Position numbers and translations under genes: made by a program
The notes under the pieces: generated by a model
Seen by the model: the letters and a program-made list of their open reading frames with translations, nothing else
Databases searched by the model: none
Told to the model about the DNA's origin: nothing
Origin: Moraxellaceae bacterium
GTDB taxonomy: Bacteria; Pseudomonadota; Gammaproteobacteria; Pseudomonadales; Moraxellaceae
NCBI GenBank assembly: GCA_030680295.1
Contig: JAUXVU010000018.1
Span: forward strand, 558,001-622,000
DNA: 64,000 bases
Reading direction: 5' to 3'
In this document: in pieces, positions 31,921 through 41,525 of the stretch
How positions within the stretch are numbered: position 1 is the first letter of the stretch
Layout: every line of letters starts with the position of its first letter

Positions 31921-34524
31921 ATGAATAGTCAATTTCGTAAGCCCTTAAACGGCACTAATTTAGAGTACTTCGACGCACGTGCTGCCGTTGAAGCCATCAA
32001 GCCCGGCTCATGGGATGGTCTGCCCTACACTGCCCGTATTCATGCTGAAAATATTGTCCGTAAAGCCGACCCAGCCATTATTAATGATTGTTTGGTACAG
32101 CTAATTGAACGCAAGCGCGACCGCGACTTCCCGTGGTTTCCGGCACGTGTGGTTTGCCATGACATTCTTGGCCAAACCGCACTGGTTGACTTAGCCGGCC
32201 TGCGTGATGCCATTGCTGACCAAGGTGGCGACCCAGCCAAAGTAAATCCTGTAGTGCCAGTACAACTGATTGTTGACCACTCGCTGGCAGTTGAGTGTGG
32301 TGGTTATATTCCGGATGCTTTCCAGAAAAACCGCGATATTGAAGACCGTCGCAACGAAGACCGTTTTCACTTTATCGAATGGACCAAAACAGCCTTTGAT
32401 AACGTCGACGTGATTCCTGCTGGTAACGGCATCATGCACCAAATCAACCTGGAAAAAATGTCGCCGGTTATTCACAACCAAAACGGCCTTGCCTTTCCTG
32501 ACACCTGCGTAGGTACTGACTCACACACACCCCACGTAGACGCCTTGGGTGTTATTGCTGTTGGTGTTGGTGGTTTGGAAGCCGAAAACGTCATGTTAGG
32601 TCGCGCCTCATGGATGCGTCTGCCCGATATCGTGGGTGTTGAACTGACCGGCAAACGCCAACCTGGCATTACCGCTACTGACATCGTGTTGGCCTTAACT
32701 GAATTCCTGCGCCAACAAAAAGTGGTTGGTGCTTACCTCGAATTCTATGGTGAAGGTGTACCGGGTTTAACCATTGGTGACCGCGCCACTATCTCCAATA
32801 TGGCGCCTGAATACGGTGCTACAGCAGCCATGTTCTCGATTGATGAGCAAACACTGACTTATCTGCGCCTAACTGGTCGTACTGATGAACAAGTCGCGCT
32901 GGTTGAGACTTATGCCAAAGAAGCCGGGCTCTGGTCCGATAGCTTAAAAACAGCTGAATACGAGCGTGTATTAACCTTTGATCTGTCCAGCGTCGTCCGC
33001 AACATGGCTGGCCCAAGCAACCCGCACAAGCGTCTGCCAGTGTCCGACCTGGCCGCACGTGGCATTTCAGGCAACTTAGACTCAGCAAAAGCTGAAGAAG
33101 CTCAGGGCTTAATGCCAGATGGTGCCGTCATCATCGCCGCCATTACCTCCTGTACGAACACCTCTAACCCACGCAACGTGATTGCTGCGGGTCTTATTGC
33201 ACGTAATGCCCGTCAACTCGGCCTGGTTCGTAAGCCATGGGTTAAATCATCTCTAGCACCCGGCTCTAAAGTAGTTGAGTTGTACCTAAAAGAAGCCGGT
33301 TTGTTAGAAGACTTAGAAGCGCTGGGCTTTGGCATTGTGGCGTTTGCCTGCACCACCTGTAACGGCATGTCCGGTGCACTGGAACCTGAAATCCAAAAAG
33401 AAATCATTGAACGTGATCTTTATGCCACCGCCGTGCTTTCTGGCAACCGTAACTTCGATGGCCGCATCCATCCCTATGCCAAACAAGCTTTCCTGGCGTC
33501 ACCGCCACTGGTAGTTGCTTATGCCATTGCCGGTACCATCCGTTTCGACATTGAGCAAGATGTTCTGGCAGTAGTCGATGGCAAAGAAATTCGCCTAAAA
33601 GACATTTGGCCATCTGATGAAGAGATTGATGCCATTGTTGCTAAGTCGGTTAAGCCGTCACAGTTCAACCAAATCTATATCCCGATGTTCGAGAAAAAAG
33701 ATTCGGAAAAAGCGGTGTCACCATTGTATGACTGGCGCGAAATGAGCACTTATATTCGTCGCCCACCCTACTGGGAAGGCGCCTTGGCCGGTGAGCGTAC
33801 ACTCACTGGCATGCGTCCATTGGCTGTTCTGCCGGACAACATTACCACCGACCATTTATCACCTTCCAACGCCATCATGATGGACTCAGCAGCGGGTGAA
33901 TACCTGCATAAAATGGGTCTACCAGAAGAAGACTTCAACTCTTATGCTACTCACCGTGGTGATCACTTGACCACACAGCGGGCAACTTTTGCCAACCCCA
34001 AACTGTTCAACGAAATGGTGCGCAACCCCGATGGCAGCGTCAAACAGGGCTCATTGGCTCGCATTGAACCGGAAGGCAAAGTCACCCGCATGTGGGAAGC
34101 GATTGAGACCTATATGGAGCGTAAACAGCCGCTGATTATTATTGCTGGCGCCGATTACGGCCAAGGCTCATCACGTGACTGGGCTGCTAAAGGTGTACGT
34201 TTGGCCGGTGTTGAAGCCATTGTTGCCGAAGGTTTTGAACGTATTCACCGCACCAACCTGATTGGCATGGGTGTATTACCACTGGAGTTCAAGCCGGGCA
34301 CCACACGCCTGACCTTGGGCCTAGACGGTACTGAGACCTATGACGTTGTTGGTGAACGCACACCACGCGCTACGCTAACGCTGATCATTCATCGTCGTGA
34401 TGGCAAGACCGAGCAAGTGCCGGTGACCTGCCGTTTAGATTCTGACGAAGAGCTATCGGTGTATGAAGCCGGTGGTGTGTTGCAGCGCTTTGCCAAGGAC
34501 TTCTTGGAGGCAACCACGGCATGA
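31921..34524 (+). CDS. acnD: Fe/S-dependent 2-methylisocitrate dehydratase AcnD
   Basis: Aconitase-family enzyme of 867 residues that dehydrates 2-methylcitrate in organisms that lack PrpD. Cluster cysteines are in ITSCTNTSNPRN and CTTCNGMSG. Substrate and base motifs include VGTDSHTPHVDALG and the swivel-domain GADYGQGSSRDWAAKG. Family-typical length and its pairing with prpF identify it as AcnD rather than AcnA. It ends in a 4-base ATGA overlap with prpF. Confidence 0.95.
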   Translation: MNSQFRKPLNGTNLEYFDARAAVEAIKPGSWDGLPYTARIHAENIVRKADPAIINDCLVQLIERKRDRDFPWFPARVVCHDILGQTALVDLAGLRDAIADQGGDPAKVNPVVPVQLIVDHSLAVECGGYIPDAFQKNRDIEDRRNEDRFHFIEWTKTAFDNVDVIPAGNGIMHQINLEKMSPVIHNQNGLAFPDTCVGTDSHTPHVDALGVIAVGVGGLEAENVMLGRASWMRLPDIVGVELTGKRQPGITATDIVLALTEFLRQQKVVGAYLEFYGEGVPGLTIGDRATISNMAPEYGATAAMFSIDEQTLTYLRLTGRTDEQVALVETYAKEAGLWSDSLKTAEYERVLTFDLSSVVRNMAGPSNPHKRLPVSDLAARGISGNLDSAKAEEAQGLMPDGAVIIAAITSCTNTSNPRNVIAAGLIARNARQLGLVRKPWVKSSLAPGSKVVELYLKEAGLLEDLEALGFGIVAFACTTCNGMSGALEPEIQKEIIERDLYATAVLSGNRNFDGRIHPYAKQAFLASPPLVVAYAIAGTIRFDIEQDVLAVVDGKEIRLKDIWPSDEEIDAIVAKSVKPSQFNQIYIPMFEKKDSEKAVSPLYDWREMSTYIRRPPYWEGALAGERTLTGMRPLAVLPDNITTDHLSPSNAIMMDSAAGEYLHKMGLPEEDFNSYATHRGDHLTTQRATFANPKLFNEMVRNPDGSVKQGSLARIEPEGKVTRMWEAIETYMERKQPLIIIAGADYGQGSSRDWAAKGVRLAGVEAIVAEGFERIHRTNLIGMGVLPLEFKPGTTRLTLGLDGTETYDVVGERTPRATLTLIIHRRDGKTEQVPVTCRLDSDEELSVYEAGGVLQRFAKDFLEATTA

Positions 34525-35714
34525 GTCAGCAACTAAAAGTGCCTGCCACCTATATGCGTGGCGGCACCAGCAAGGGTGTGTTTTTCCGCTTACAGGACTT
34601 GCCAGCAAGCTGCCAACAACCCGGCCCAGCACGCGACAAGCTGTTTATGCGCGTGATTGGTAGTCCTGACCCCTACTCAGCGCATATCGACGGTATGGGC
34701 GGCGCTACATCATCCACATCCAAGTGTGTGATTTTGGCTAAAAGCAGCGTGCCCGAGCACGACGTAGATTATCTCTACGGCCAAGTTTCCATCGACAAAG
34801 CCTTTGTCGACTGGAGCGGCAACTGCGGTAACTTGTCCACGGCAGCCGGTGCCTTTGCCATCCATGCAGGATTGGTTGATCCATCACGTATTCCGGAAAA
34901 CGGTGTCTGTATGGTTCGCATTTGGCAGGCCAATATTCATAAAACCATTATTGCTCATGTACCGGTCAGCAATGGCCAAGTGCAAGAAACAGGTGACTTC
35001 GAACTCGATGGCGTGACCTTTCCGGCAGCTGAAATTGTGCTGGAGTTCATGGACCCATCCGATGATGGCGAAGATGGCGGCTCGATGTTCCCTACCGGCA
35101 ATCTGGTGGATGAATTAGACGTTGCTGATGAAGTCGTCAAAGGCGGCAAGCTCAAAGCCACTTTGATTACTGCCGGCATCCCTACTGTGTTTGTGAATGC
35201 ACAAGACATTGGTTACACCGGCACAGAATTGCGTGAAGCCATTAACACAGACCCGGCAGCACTGGCTCGTTTTGAAGCCATTCGCATTGCCGGTGCTTTG
35301 CGTATGGGTCTGATTAAAACGCCAGAAGAAGCGGCCACACGTCAGCACACGCCCAAGGTTGCCTTTGTAGCACCAGCAACAAACTATGTGTCATCCAGCG
35401 GCAAAACCGTGAACGCCGATGACATCGACTTAGTGGTTCGTGCGCTGTCCATGGGCAAGCTACATCACGCCATGATGGGCACTGCTGCGGTGGCGATTGG
35501 TACTGCTGCTGCCATTCCCGGCACGCTGGTTAATCTGGCTGCTGGTGGTGAGGCGCGTGAAGCCGTTCGTTTTGGTCACCCATCCGGCACCTTGCGTGTC
35601 GGTGCAGCGGCTGGCCAAGTTGATGGCCAATGGCGTGTCACCAAGGCCATCATGAGCCGAAGTGCGCGGATATTAATGGAAGGTTTTGTACGTGTCCCTG
35701 CCGACACGTTCTAA
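34521..35714 (+). CDS. prpF: 2-methylaconitate cis-trans isomerase PrpF
   Basis: Isomerises the AcnD product so that an aconitase can hydrate it. It has 397 residues and a diaminopimelate-epimerase-like fold. VPATYMRGGTSKGVFF at the N-terminus, DGMGGATSSTSKC, DWSGNCGNLSTAAGAFA and RFGHPSGTLRVGAA are diagnostic. Translationally coupled to acnD. With acnD it replaces PrpD; no prpD is present here. Confidence 0.95.
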   Translation: MSQQLKVPATYMRGGTSKGVFFRLQDLPASCQQPGPARDKLFMRVIGSPDPYSAHIDGMGGATSSTSKCVILAKSSVPEHDVDYLYGQVSIDKAFVDWSGNCGNLSTAAGAFAIHAGLVDPSRIPENGVCMVRIWQANIHKTIIAHVPVSNGQVQETGDFELDGVTFPAAEIVLEFMDPSDDGEDGGSMFPTGNLVDELDVADEVVKGGKLKATLITAGIPTVFVNAQDIGYTGTELREAINTDPAALARFEAIRIAGALRMGLIKTPEEAATRQHTPKVAFVAPATNYVSSSGKTVNADDIDLVVRALSMGKLHHAMMGTAAVAIGTAAAIPGTLVNLAAGGEAREAVRFGHPSGTLRVGAAAGQVDGQWRVTKAIMSRSARILMEGFVRVPADTF

Positions 35715-35735
35715 CGAAAATTACAGGAAAAAATC

Positions 35736-36596
35736 ATGTCTACTAAAAAGACTTTAAAAGCGCTAGCTGAAGCTCGTCGTGGCTTAATTGTGCCCGGCGC
35801 ATTTAACGCGCTGTCCGCCAAAGTCATTGAAGACTTAGGCTTTGAAGCCATTTATGTTACCGGCGCTGGTGTGACCAATATGTGGTATGGCATGCCCGAT
35901 CAAGGTTTTATGGGCCTAGCAGAAATTGCCGATCACACCGCCCGTATTCGTGATGCCGTCAACCTGCCATTGATTGTCGACTGCGACACCGGCTTTGGTA
36001 ATGCCATGAATGTGTATCACAGCGTACGCACGTTAGAGCGCGCTGGTGCTGACTGCATTCAGTTAGAAGACCAAGTGGCACCTAAGCGTTGTGGTCACTT
36101 TAATGGCAAAGAAGTCATCAGCACTGCTGAAGCCGTCAGCAAAATCAAAGCAGCTGTTGATGCTCGTCGTGACAGTGACTTGATGATTATGGCGCGTACT
36201 GACGCCTGTGCCATGCTGGGTTTTGAAGCGGCCGTTGAACGCGCACAGTTATTTGCCGAAGCCGGTGCCGACATTTTATTTGTTGAAGCCGTCACCACCG
36301 CTGAAGAAATTCGCTCCCTGCCTACGCTCATCAATAAACCCCAGCTGATGAACATGGTCATTGGTGGCAAAACGCCAATTTTTAACGCTGAAGAACTGGG
36401 CGACTTAGGTTATGGCATTGTGCTTTATGCCAACGCCGGACTTCAGGGTGCACTGGCAGGCATGCAAAAAGTGCTCACGGTATTACGTGACGAGAAACAA
36501 GTCTTAGAAGACCCGAACTTGGTGGCACCATTTGCCGAGCGTCAGCGCTTGGTAGACAAACCATTCTGGGACTCATTAGAGAAGCGTTACACCTAA
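35736..36596 (+). CDS. prpB: 2-methylisocitrate lyase PrpB
   Basis: Cleaves 2-methylisocitrate to pyruvate and succinate, the last step of the cycle. It has 286 residues and belongs to the isocitrate lyase/PEP mutase superfamily. The flexible-loop signature is K117-R-C-G-H121, the metal-binding segment is VDCDTGFGN (81-89), and YVTGAGVTN is near the N-terminus. AGGAA precedes the ATG. Its stop overlaps the ATG of the following hydrolase by one base (TAATG). Confidence 0.96.
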   Translation: MSTKKTLKALAEARRGLIVPGAFNALSAKVIEDLGFEAIYVTGAGVTNMWYGMPDQGFMGLAEIADHTARIRDAVNLPLIVDCDTGFGNAMNVYHSVRTLERAGADCIQLEDQVAPKRCGHFNGKEVISTAEAVSKIKAAVDARRDSDLMIMARTDACAMLGFEAAVERAQLFAEAGADILFVEAVTTAEEIRSLPTLINKPQLMNMVIGGKTPIFNAEELGDLGYGIVLYANAGLQGALAGMQKVLTVLRDEKQVLEDPNLVAPFAERQRLVDKPFWDSLEKRYT

Positions 36597-37684
36597 TGAA
36601 ACCAGTATCTACACTGAGTCGTCGTGTACGTGACAGACTGCCGATGCGTGCTATACGCAATTTAAGTGACCGTCTGTTGCGTGCCGATGAGCTAAGTCTG
36701 GCCGAACAAACGCCCTTTCAGGTCATCGCTGAAGAAGACATCGTCAAGCTGCGTTATTACCCACCGGCAGCAGGCCAACAGCCTGATAAACAGCCGGTGG
36801 TTATTGTGCCGCCATTGGCGGTGAACATGCTGATCTATGACCTGTTCCCAGAGCGTAGTTTGGTGGCTTATCTGCGCGACCAAGGACACCCTCTGTACCT
36901 GATCGACTGGGGTCGCCCCGGTCGTGGACAGGCCCATTTTCGTTTCAGCACCTATCTGACACGCTTTATGCCTGCCCTGCTTGCAAAGGTGCGTAGCCAT
37001 AGTGGTCAACAAGTATTGTCACTGCATGGCTGGAGCTTGGGTGCAGTACTAAGCTACTGCTATACCGCATTGGGAGATCCGCACATCGACAAGTTGGTGT
37101 TGCTAGGTCCCCCCTGCGACTATCACGCTGGCACCGGCGGCGCACAGAATCGTTTGTTAGCAAGGCAAGTGCGTCGAATTGAAAAGTTCACCGGTCGACA
37201 AGTGCATAACAGCCGTCGTGAGTTATGGCATGTGCCGGGCTGGGCCAATGCGCTGGGCTTTAAACTCATGAGCCCTGGCGGCACTATTCGCGGTTATCAA
37301 GAGCTGCTGCAAAATCTGAATGATCGTGACTATGTGGCTGCACACGCCACCAATGCCGCATTTCTAGATGATATGGTGGCCTACCCCGGTGGTTTTGTGC
37401 AGGACATTGTGCGTTTTTTGATCACGGATAATGTGTTGGCGCAAGGTCGTCTGCCGATTCGTGGCTGTGATGCCAAACTCGAGTCCATTAGCGCTAACGT
37501 ACTGATTGTGGTGGGTGATAAAGACCCCATCATCACACCGGTTGCTAGCAAACGCTTGGTGGAACTTATGCCAAAAGCAAATTGCCAACTAATAGAGGTG
37601 CCGGGCGGACATATGAGCATCGTCAGCGGTAGCGCAGCACCAACCGCCATTTGGCCTGTGGTGGCTCAGTTTTTGTCGCTTTAA
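36596..37684 (+). CDS. PHA-synthase-like alpha/beta hydrolase with serine nucleophile
   Basis: A 362-residue alpha/beta-hydrolase with clear likeness to polyhydroxyalkanoate synthases: VVIVPPLAVNMLIYDL, PLYLIDWGRPGRG and VLSLHGWSLGAVLSYCY. The nucleophile elbow is G-W-S147-L-G, so serine stands where PHA synthases have cysteine. Asp308 or Asp310 (VVGDKDPI) and His339 (GGHMSI) complete a triad. A hydrolase, depolymerase or transacylase role is therefore more likely than polymerisation. It overlaps the prpB stop by one base and looks like the last gene of the propionate operon. Substrate unknown. Confidence 0.75.
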   Translation: MKPVSTLSRRVRDRLPMRAIRNLSDRLLRADELSLAEQTPFQVIAEEDIVKLRYYPPAAGQQPDKQPVVIVPPLAVNMLIYDLFPERSLVAYLRDQGHPLYLIDWGRPGRGQAHFRFSTYLTRFMPALLAKVRSHSGQQVLSLHGWSLGAVLSYCYTALGDPHIDKLVLLGPPCDYHAGTGGAQNRLLARQVRRIEKFTGRQVHNSRRELWHVPGWANALGFKLMSPGGTIRGYQELLQNLNDRDYVAAHATNAAFLDDMVAYPGGFVQDIVRFLITDNVLAQGRLPIRGCDAKLESISANVLIVVGDKDPIITPVASKRLVELMPKANCQLIEVPGGHMSIVSGSAAPTAIWPVVAQFLSL

Positions 37685-38106
37685 ATTTGCAACGCTAAAG
37701 CGACAACCACCAAATAGCGACCCAATTTAGCCACCGTGACAACCAAGGTAAAACGCCACAGTGGTTCGCGTAACACCCCCGCTATGACCGTTAGCGGGTC
37801 GCCAATCACTGGCATCCAACTCAGCAGCAATGACCAACGCCCATAACGCTGATAGTGTCGCTCTGCTTTTGCCAACTGAGCGGCATTGGCGGGAAACCAT
37901 GCTCGATCTTTAAACCGTGACACATAGCCGCCCATCCACCAGTTCACTACCGAACCCAGAACATTGCCGACAGTAGCTACCAGCACCAAGGTCCAGAGTA
38001 AATATCGGTCACTCATGACCAAGCCTGCCAGTACGGCCTCCGAGCCCATGGGCAACAAGGTGGCCGCTACAAACGCCACAGCAAAAAGACCTAAATAAGC
38101 GCTCAT
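37681..38106 (-). CDS. YqaA-family (DedA/SNARE-associated type) membrane protein
   Basis: A 141-residue membrane protein with about four hydrophobic segments. GSEAVLAGLV, VATVGNVLGSVVNWWMGGY, YQRYGRWSLLLSWMPVIGDPLTVIAGVLR are typical of the YqaA branch of the VTT/DedA superfamily, which is linked to lipid scrambling and envelope homeostasis. Four bases overlap the convergent hydrolase. It follows the KtrB-like gene by 15 bases. Confidence 0.86.
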   Translation of the reverse strand: MSAYLGLFAVAFVAATLLPMGSEAVLAGLVMSDRYLLWTLVLVATVGNVLGSVVNWWMGGYVSRFKDRAWFPANAAQLAKAERHYQRYGRWSLLLSWMPVIGDPLTVIAGVLREPLWRFTLVVTVAKLGRYLVVVALALQI

Positions 38107-38121
38107 TAAGCTGTCACCGCA

Positions 38122-39462
38122 TTAACCAATATGCACATCCCCATCCGGGTGTCGTACCCGCAACACACTGGGCTTGGCTAACAAAAAGACTAAGGTCAGC
38201 GGGCCGATACGGCCAATAAACATGCACACCATCAATATCCATCGGCCAGGTTCCGAAATATATTCGGTAATACCCATGGACAAACCAACGGCACCAAGTG
38301 CCGATACAACCTCAAAGAAAAGCTGTAAAAAGCCAAGATGGCTATCCGTAACACTAATTAAAAAGAGAGCAGTCAACACGAACATCATGGCAATAAAAGC
38401 CAACGCTAATGAACGAAGAATCACACTTGGTGGAATGCGACGACCAAAAGCTACAGGGGCATCACGGCCACGCAAAAATGCGCGAGTAGACAATACCAAT
38501 ACCATAAACGTAGTGACCTTAATGCCACTAGCTGCTGAGTTAGTACCACCACCGATAAACATTAAAACAATGACTAATATAGAAACAGTTAATGTCACAC
38601 CACCCATGTTAATCATGCTTAAACCAGCTGATCGTGGGGTAATGGCATGGAATACTGCAACCCAAAACTTTTCTTGTGTATTAAAGACTCCTAAAGTTTC
38701 TGGATTGTGCCACTCAAATAGAACCACAATCAAAAATGTGAAAAGTAGCAAACCAGCAGAACCTGTGAGCATTAGTTTAGAGTGCAGACTCAATCGAGCC
38801 CATGACTTAAAGGAGCGCAATTCAGCTAAAACAGTAAAGCCTAGTCCGCCAATAATAATTAAACCGCCCATAATGACGGTGATTGGCCACTCTCCTGCCC
38901 ATCTAGCAAGCGAATCACCATAAAGTGAGAGTCCTCCACCATTAAAACTAGAAATGGTAAAAAAAATGCTCTGGTAAAACCCTTGAGCCAACCCCAATTC
39001 AGGCACGAAATACAAAAATAGAAGTAATGCACCAATCCCTTCAATAATAAAAACCAGCGCAACAATGCGTTTAACCAACCAACCCAAGTCGCTAACTCGT
39101 GTGTAATTCATCGCCTCGCGTACCAAGCGCTGCTCACCAATCCCTAGTTGCTGGCCAAGCATCATCAGCACCAGTGCAGCAAAGGTCATAATGCCAATCC
39201 CACCTGCCTGCATTTGCAACATCAAAATAATTTGACCAAACAAGGTCATGCGTGAACCAATATCAACTACACCTAAACCAGTCACCGTAGCGGCACTGGT
39301 GGACATAAAAAAGGCATCAGACCAAGTAATAGGGGATGTCGTTGCCCACGGCGTTTTCAACAACAGAGCACCAACCACAATGAGCGCCAAAAAGCTCAAC
39401 GTAATCAGCGAAGAAGGGTTAAGCCCCCGCTTTTTTTGCTCCGACAAACGAAAAGACTTCAC
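38122..39462 (-). CDS. TrkH/KtrB-type potassium transporter membrane subunit
   Basis: Membrane pore of a K+ uptake system, 446 residues with about ten hydrophobic segments. The first selectivity filter is SAATVTGLGVV; other pore-loop-like stretches are ISSFNGGGLSLYG, FHAITPRSAGLSM and VSALGAVGLSMGI, giving the fourfold TrkH/KtrB repeat. Size and a single-domain TrkA partner suggest a Ktr-type rather than Trk system. GTG start in a 4-base overlap with the upstream nucleotide-binding gene. Confidence 0.9.
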   Translation of the reverse strand: MKSFRLSEQKKRGLNPSSLITLSFLALIVVGALLLKTPWATTSPITWSDAFFMSTSAATVTGLGVVDIGSRMTLFGQIILMLQMQAGGIGIMTFAALVLMMLGQQLGIGEQRLVREAMNYTRVSDLGWLVKRIVALVFIIEGIGALLLFLYFVPELGLAQGFYQSIFFTISSFNGGGLSLYGDSLARWAGEWPITVIMGGLIIIGGLGFTVLAELRSFKSWARLSLHSKLMLTGSAGLLLFTFLIVVLFEWHNPETLGVFNTQEKFWVAVFHAITPRSAGLSMINMGGVTLTVSILVIVLMFIGGGTNSAASGIKVTTFMVLVLSTRAFLRGRDAPVAFGRRIPPSVILRSLALAFIAMMFVLTALFLISVTDSHLGFLQLFFEVVSALGAVGLSMGITEYISEPGRWILMVCMFIGRIGPLTLVFLLAKPSVLRVRHPDGDVHIG

Positions 39463-40112
39463 AATATTTTCTTCGCGAACTTCAGCAAGTTATCCAACAT
39501 TCCACAAAGTACAATTTGATCGTCTGGCTGAAGTAACAGGCCGTGATATGGAGGAGGCAGCAGTCTGCTACCACGCTTAACAGCCATCAGCGTAACTTCT
39601 GCTAAGTCTAATTCCGTGTCGTAATTTGTTTTGCATGCAATGGCTTCATTAACTTTAATTTCCACTACAAACCAGCCATGGCCTAGGGCAATGTAGTCCA
39701 GCATTTGCGGGTGCGTTAGATTCTGTGCCACACGCACACCAATTTCGTTTTCCGGATGGATAATGCGATCGGCTTGCATACGCTGCAAAATGAGATGGTG
39801 AGCATCACTTAAGGCTTTTACCCAAACTTGCTTACAACCTGCACTCTTAAGCGCCAGCGTGGTCAGAATACTGGCTTCAATATTTTCACCAATCGCCACC
39901 ACCACACCGTTATACGAGGCAAGACCTAGCTCTTCAATAACACGCTCATCGGTGCCGTCTGCCACTAAAGCCTGCGTTAACTTATCGGCAAATTTATCGA
40001 CATAACGCGGATCGACATCAATACCTAACACTTCATGCTGCAAGCGCACCAATTCGACGGCAACGGTGCCGCCAAAATTACCCAAGCCAATGACGGCAAA
40101 TTTCTGCTTCAC
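39459..40112 (-). CDS. TrkA/KtrA-type RCK regulatory subunit
   Basis: Cytosolic gating ring subunit of 217 residues. GLGNFGGTVAVEL is the Rossmann nucleotide-binding motif; an RCK_N domain (about 1-125) is followed by an RCK_C domain (about 135-217). A single RCK pair, as in KtrA, not the duplicated TrkA. GTG start; three bases after the MFS transporter stop. Confidence 0.91.
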   Translation of the reverse strand: MKQKFAVIGLGNFGGTVAVELVRLQHEVLGIDVDPRYVDKFADKLTQALVADGTDERVIEELGLASYNGVVVAIGENIEASILTTLALKSAGCKQVWVKALSDAHHLILQRMQADRIIHPENEIGVRVAQNLTHPQMLDYIALGHGWFVVEIKVNEAIACKTNYDTELDLAEVTLMAVKRGSRLLPPPYHGLLLQPDDQIVLCGMLDNLLKFAKKIL

Positions 40113-40115
40113 GGC

Positions 40116-41468
40116 CTATCTCCCGCCCTGTGTATTTTTATGTTGTGTTGACCAGCGTTCGGCTGCCGCAATACCACGTAACTCATTAACGGGCATAACC
40201 AATACCATAGCGGCAACAAACAGTATTAGGCAAAACAAAATCGCGTTTTCTAGGCCAAAAACGTTTTGCAAAATACCAATGCCCATAATACCAAACACCG
40301 CTGCAAGCTTGGCCGAGGTTCCCCATAGGCCAAAAAATTCTGCCGACTTATCCGGTGGTGTTAACACACCCACCAAGGCCCGCCCTGCTGATTGTGCTGA
40401 ACCAAGGCTCAGGCCAGCCATGCAACCAGCAATCAAAAAGACATGCTGAGCTTGCCATTCACTGTCCATCAGTGAGTTCACAAACGCAGTGACATCCGGC
40501 GTTAACCAAATGGCTAAAATGGCAAACACCCACAGGCCTTGTGATAACTGATAGGTTAATTTGGCACCAATACGGCTCTGTATAACCCCAAAACCAATCG
40601 CGCCGATCGCTGCGGTAATTTGCACAATAATAAACATATACGTGCGCACACTATCGTCCCACTGGATGACCTGTGCACCGTAAATAAAGGCAAAACTAAC
40701 AATGACGGCAATGCCTGCCATGGAAAAAAATACTGAGATTAGCAACTGACGCAGATCACGGAACTGCTGCACATCTACCCACGTGTCACGCATACGCTGC
40801 CAACCCATTTGCAGCGCACTCGTGCCCACCGGCAAGGTACTGGCAACGCCACGTTCTTTTAACCAGATAAACGTAGGTATACAGGCAATAACAATAAACG
40901 CCGCTGAAAAAGGTCCGACCCAGCGTATGGTGTCGTAATTCTCGGCACTGGTTTCGCCTAAAAACACCAAGGTAAAGGCCGTTGCCACTAAACCACCGAT
41001 ATAACCTAAGCCCCAGCCAAAGCCAGAAATCCAACCCATGGCACTACGTGGTCCTAAGCCGGGTAAAAAGCTGGCGATAATGCCTTCCCCTAAGGCATAG
41101 GCAAAGTTACTCACGATGATTAATAACATTGCCAAAACAATCCAGCCCGGCTCAACAAAATACAAAAGGCCAGTACCCACCACCATCAGTGCGGTGGTCA
41201 TTAATAAGTAACGTTTGCGTTGGGCCGCATGATCCATAATGGCGCCACATAAGGGATTAACCAGCGCCACAGCTAAGGCACTAACTCCCAGCGCCATACT
41301 CCACAATAAGTTGCCCAATCGATAGTCAGGCGCATCACCGACAATGACACGCGTAAACAAATCACCAAAGACGACCGTTATGATGAGCAATGTGTATGCC
41401 TGATTGGCAAAGTCGAACATAGCCCAGCCGAAGATTTCACGCTTCGGCGCTAAAACTGCATCAGACAT
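40116..41468 (-). CDS. MFS transporter, UMF1 (Atg22-like) family
   Basis: A 450-residue polytopic protein with about eleven or twelve transmembrane segments. The N-terminus EIFGWAMFDFANQAYTLLIITVVFG and the segment ANFAYALGEGIIASFLPGLGP-like sequence identify the UMF1/Atg22-like branch of the major facilitator superfamily. DHAAQRKR is the loop 2-3 motif. Substrate unknown. It leads the KtrA-KtrB-YqaA run with only three bases to ktrA, so it is likely co-transcribed with K+ uptake. Confidence 0.86.
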   Translation of the reverse strand: MSDAVLAPKREIFGWAMFDFANQAYTLLIITVVFGDLFTRVIVGDAPDYRLGNLLWSMALGVSALAVALVNPLCGAIMDHAAQRKRYLLMTTALMVVGTGLLYFVEPGWIVLAMLLIIVSNFAYALGEGIIASFLPGLGPRSAMGWISGFGWGLGYIGGLVATAFTLVFLGETSAENYDTIRWVGPFSAAFIVIACIPTFIWLKERGVASTLPVGTSALQMGWQRMRDTWVDVQQFRDLRQLLISVFFSMAGIAVIVSFAFIYGAQVIQWDDSVRTYMFIIVQITAAIGAIGFGVIQSRIGAKLTYQLSQGLWVFAILAIWLTPDVTAFVNSLMDSEWQAQHVFLIAGCMAGLSLGSAQSAGRALVGVLTPPDKSAEFFGLWGTSAKLAAVFGIMGIGILQNVFGLENAILFCLILFVAAMVLVMPVNELRGIAAAERWSTQHKNTQGGR

Positions 41469-41525
41469 TCAACCCCCTAGGGTTTAAGATAACAATCACA
41501 CTGATTAAACCACGCAAGGATAGAT

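Noticed and set aside
30698-37684. A missing or broken prpD in the propionate cluster
   Set aside because: acnD plus prpF is the known alternative to prpD; the pathway is complete without it.
38174-38923. 249-codon open frame antisense to the KtrB-like gene
   Set aside because: Composition (T/N/K-rich, no domain, no ribosome site) is that of a shadow frame; the opposite strand has an unmistakable potassium transporter.
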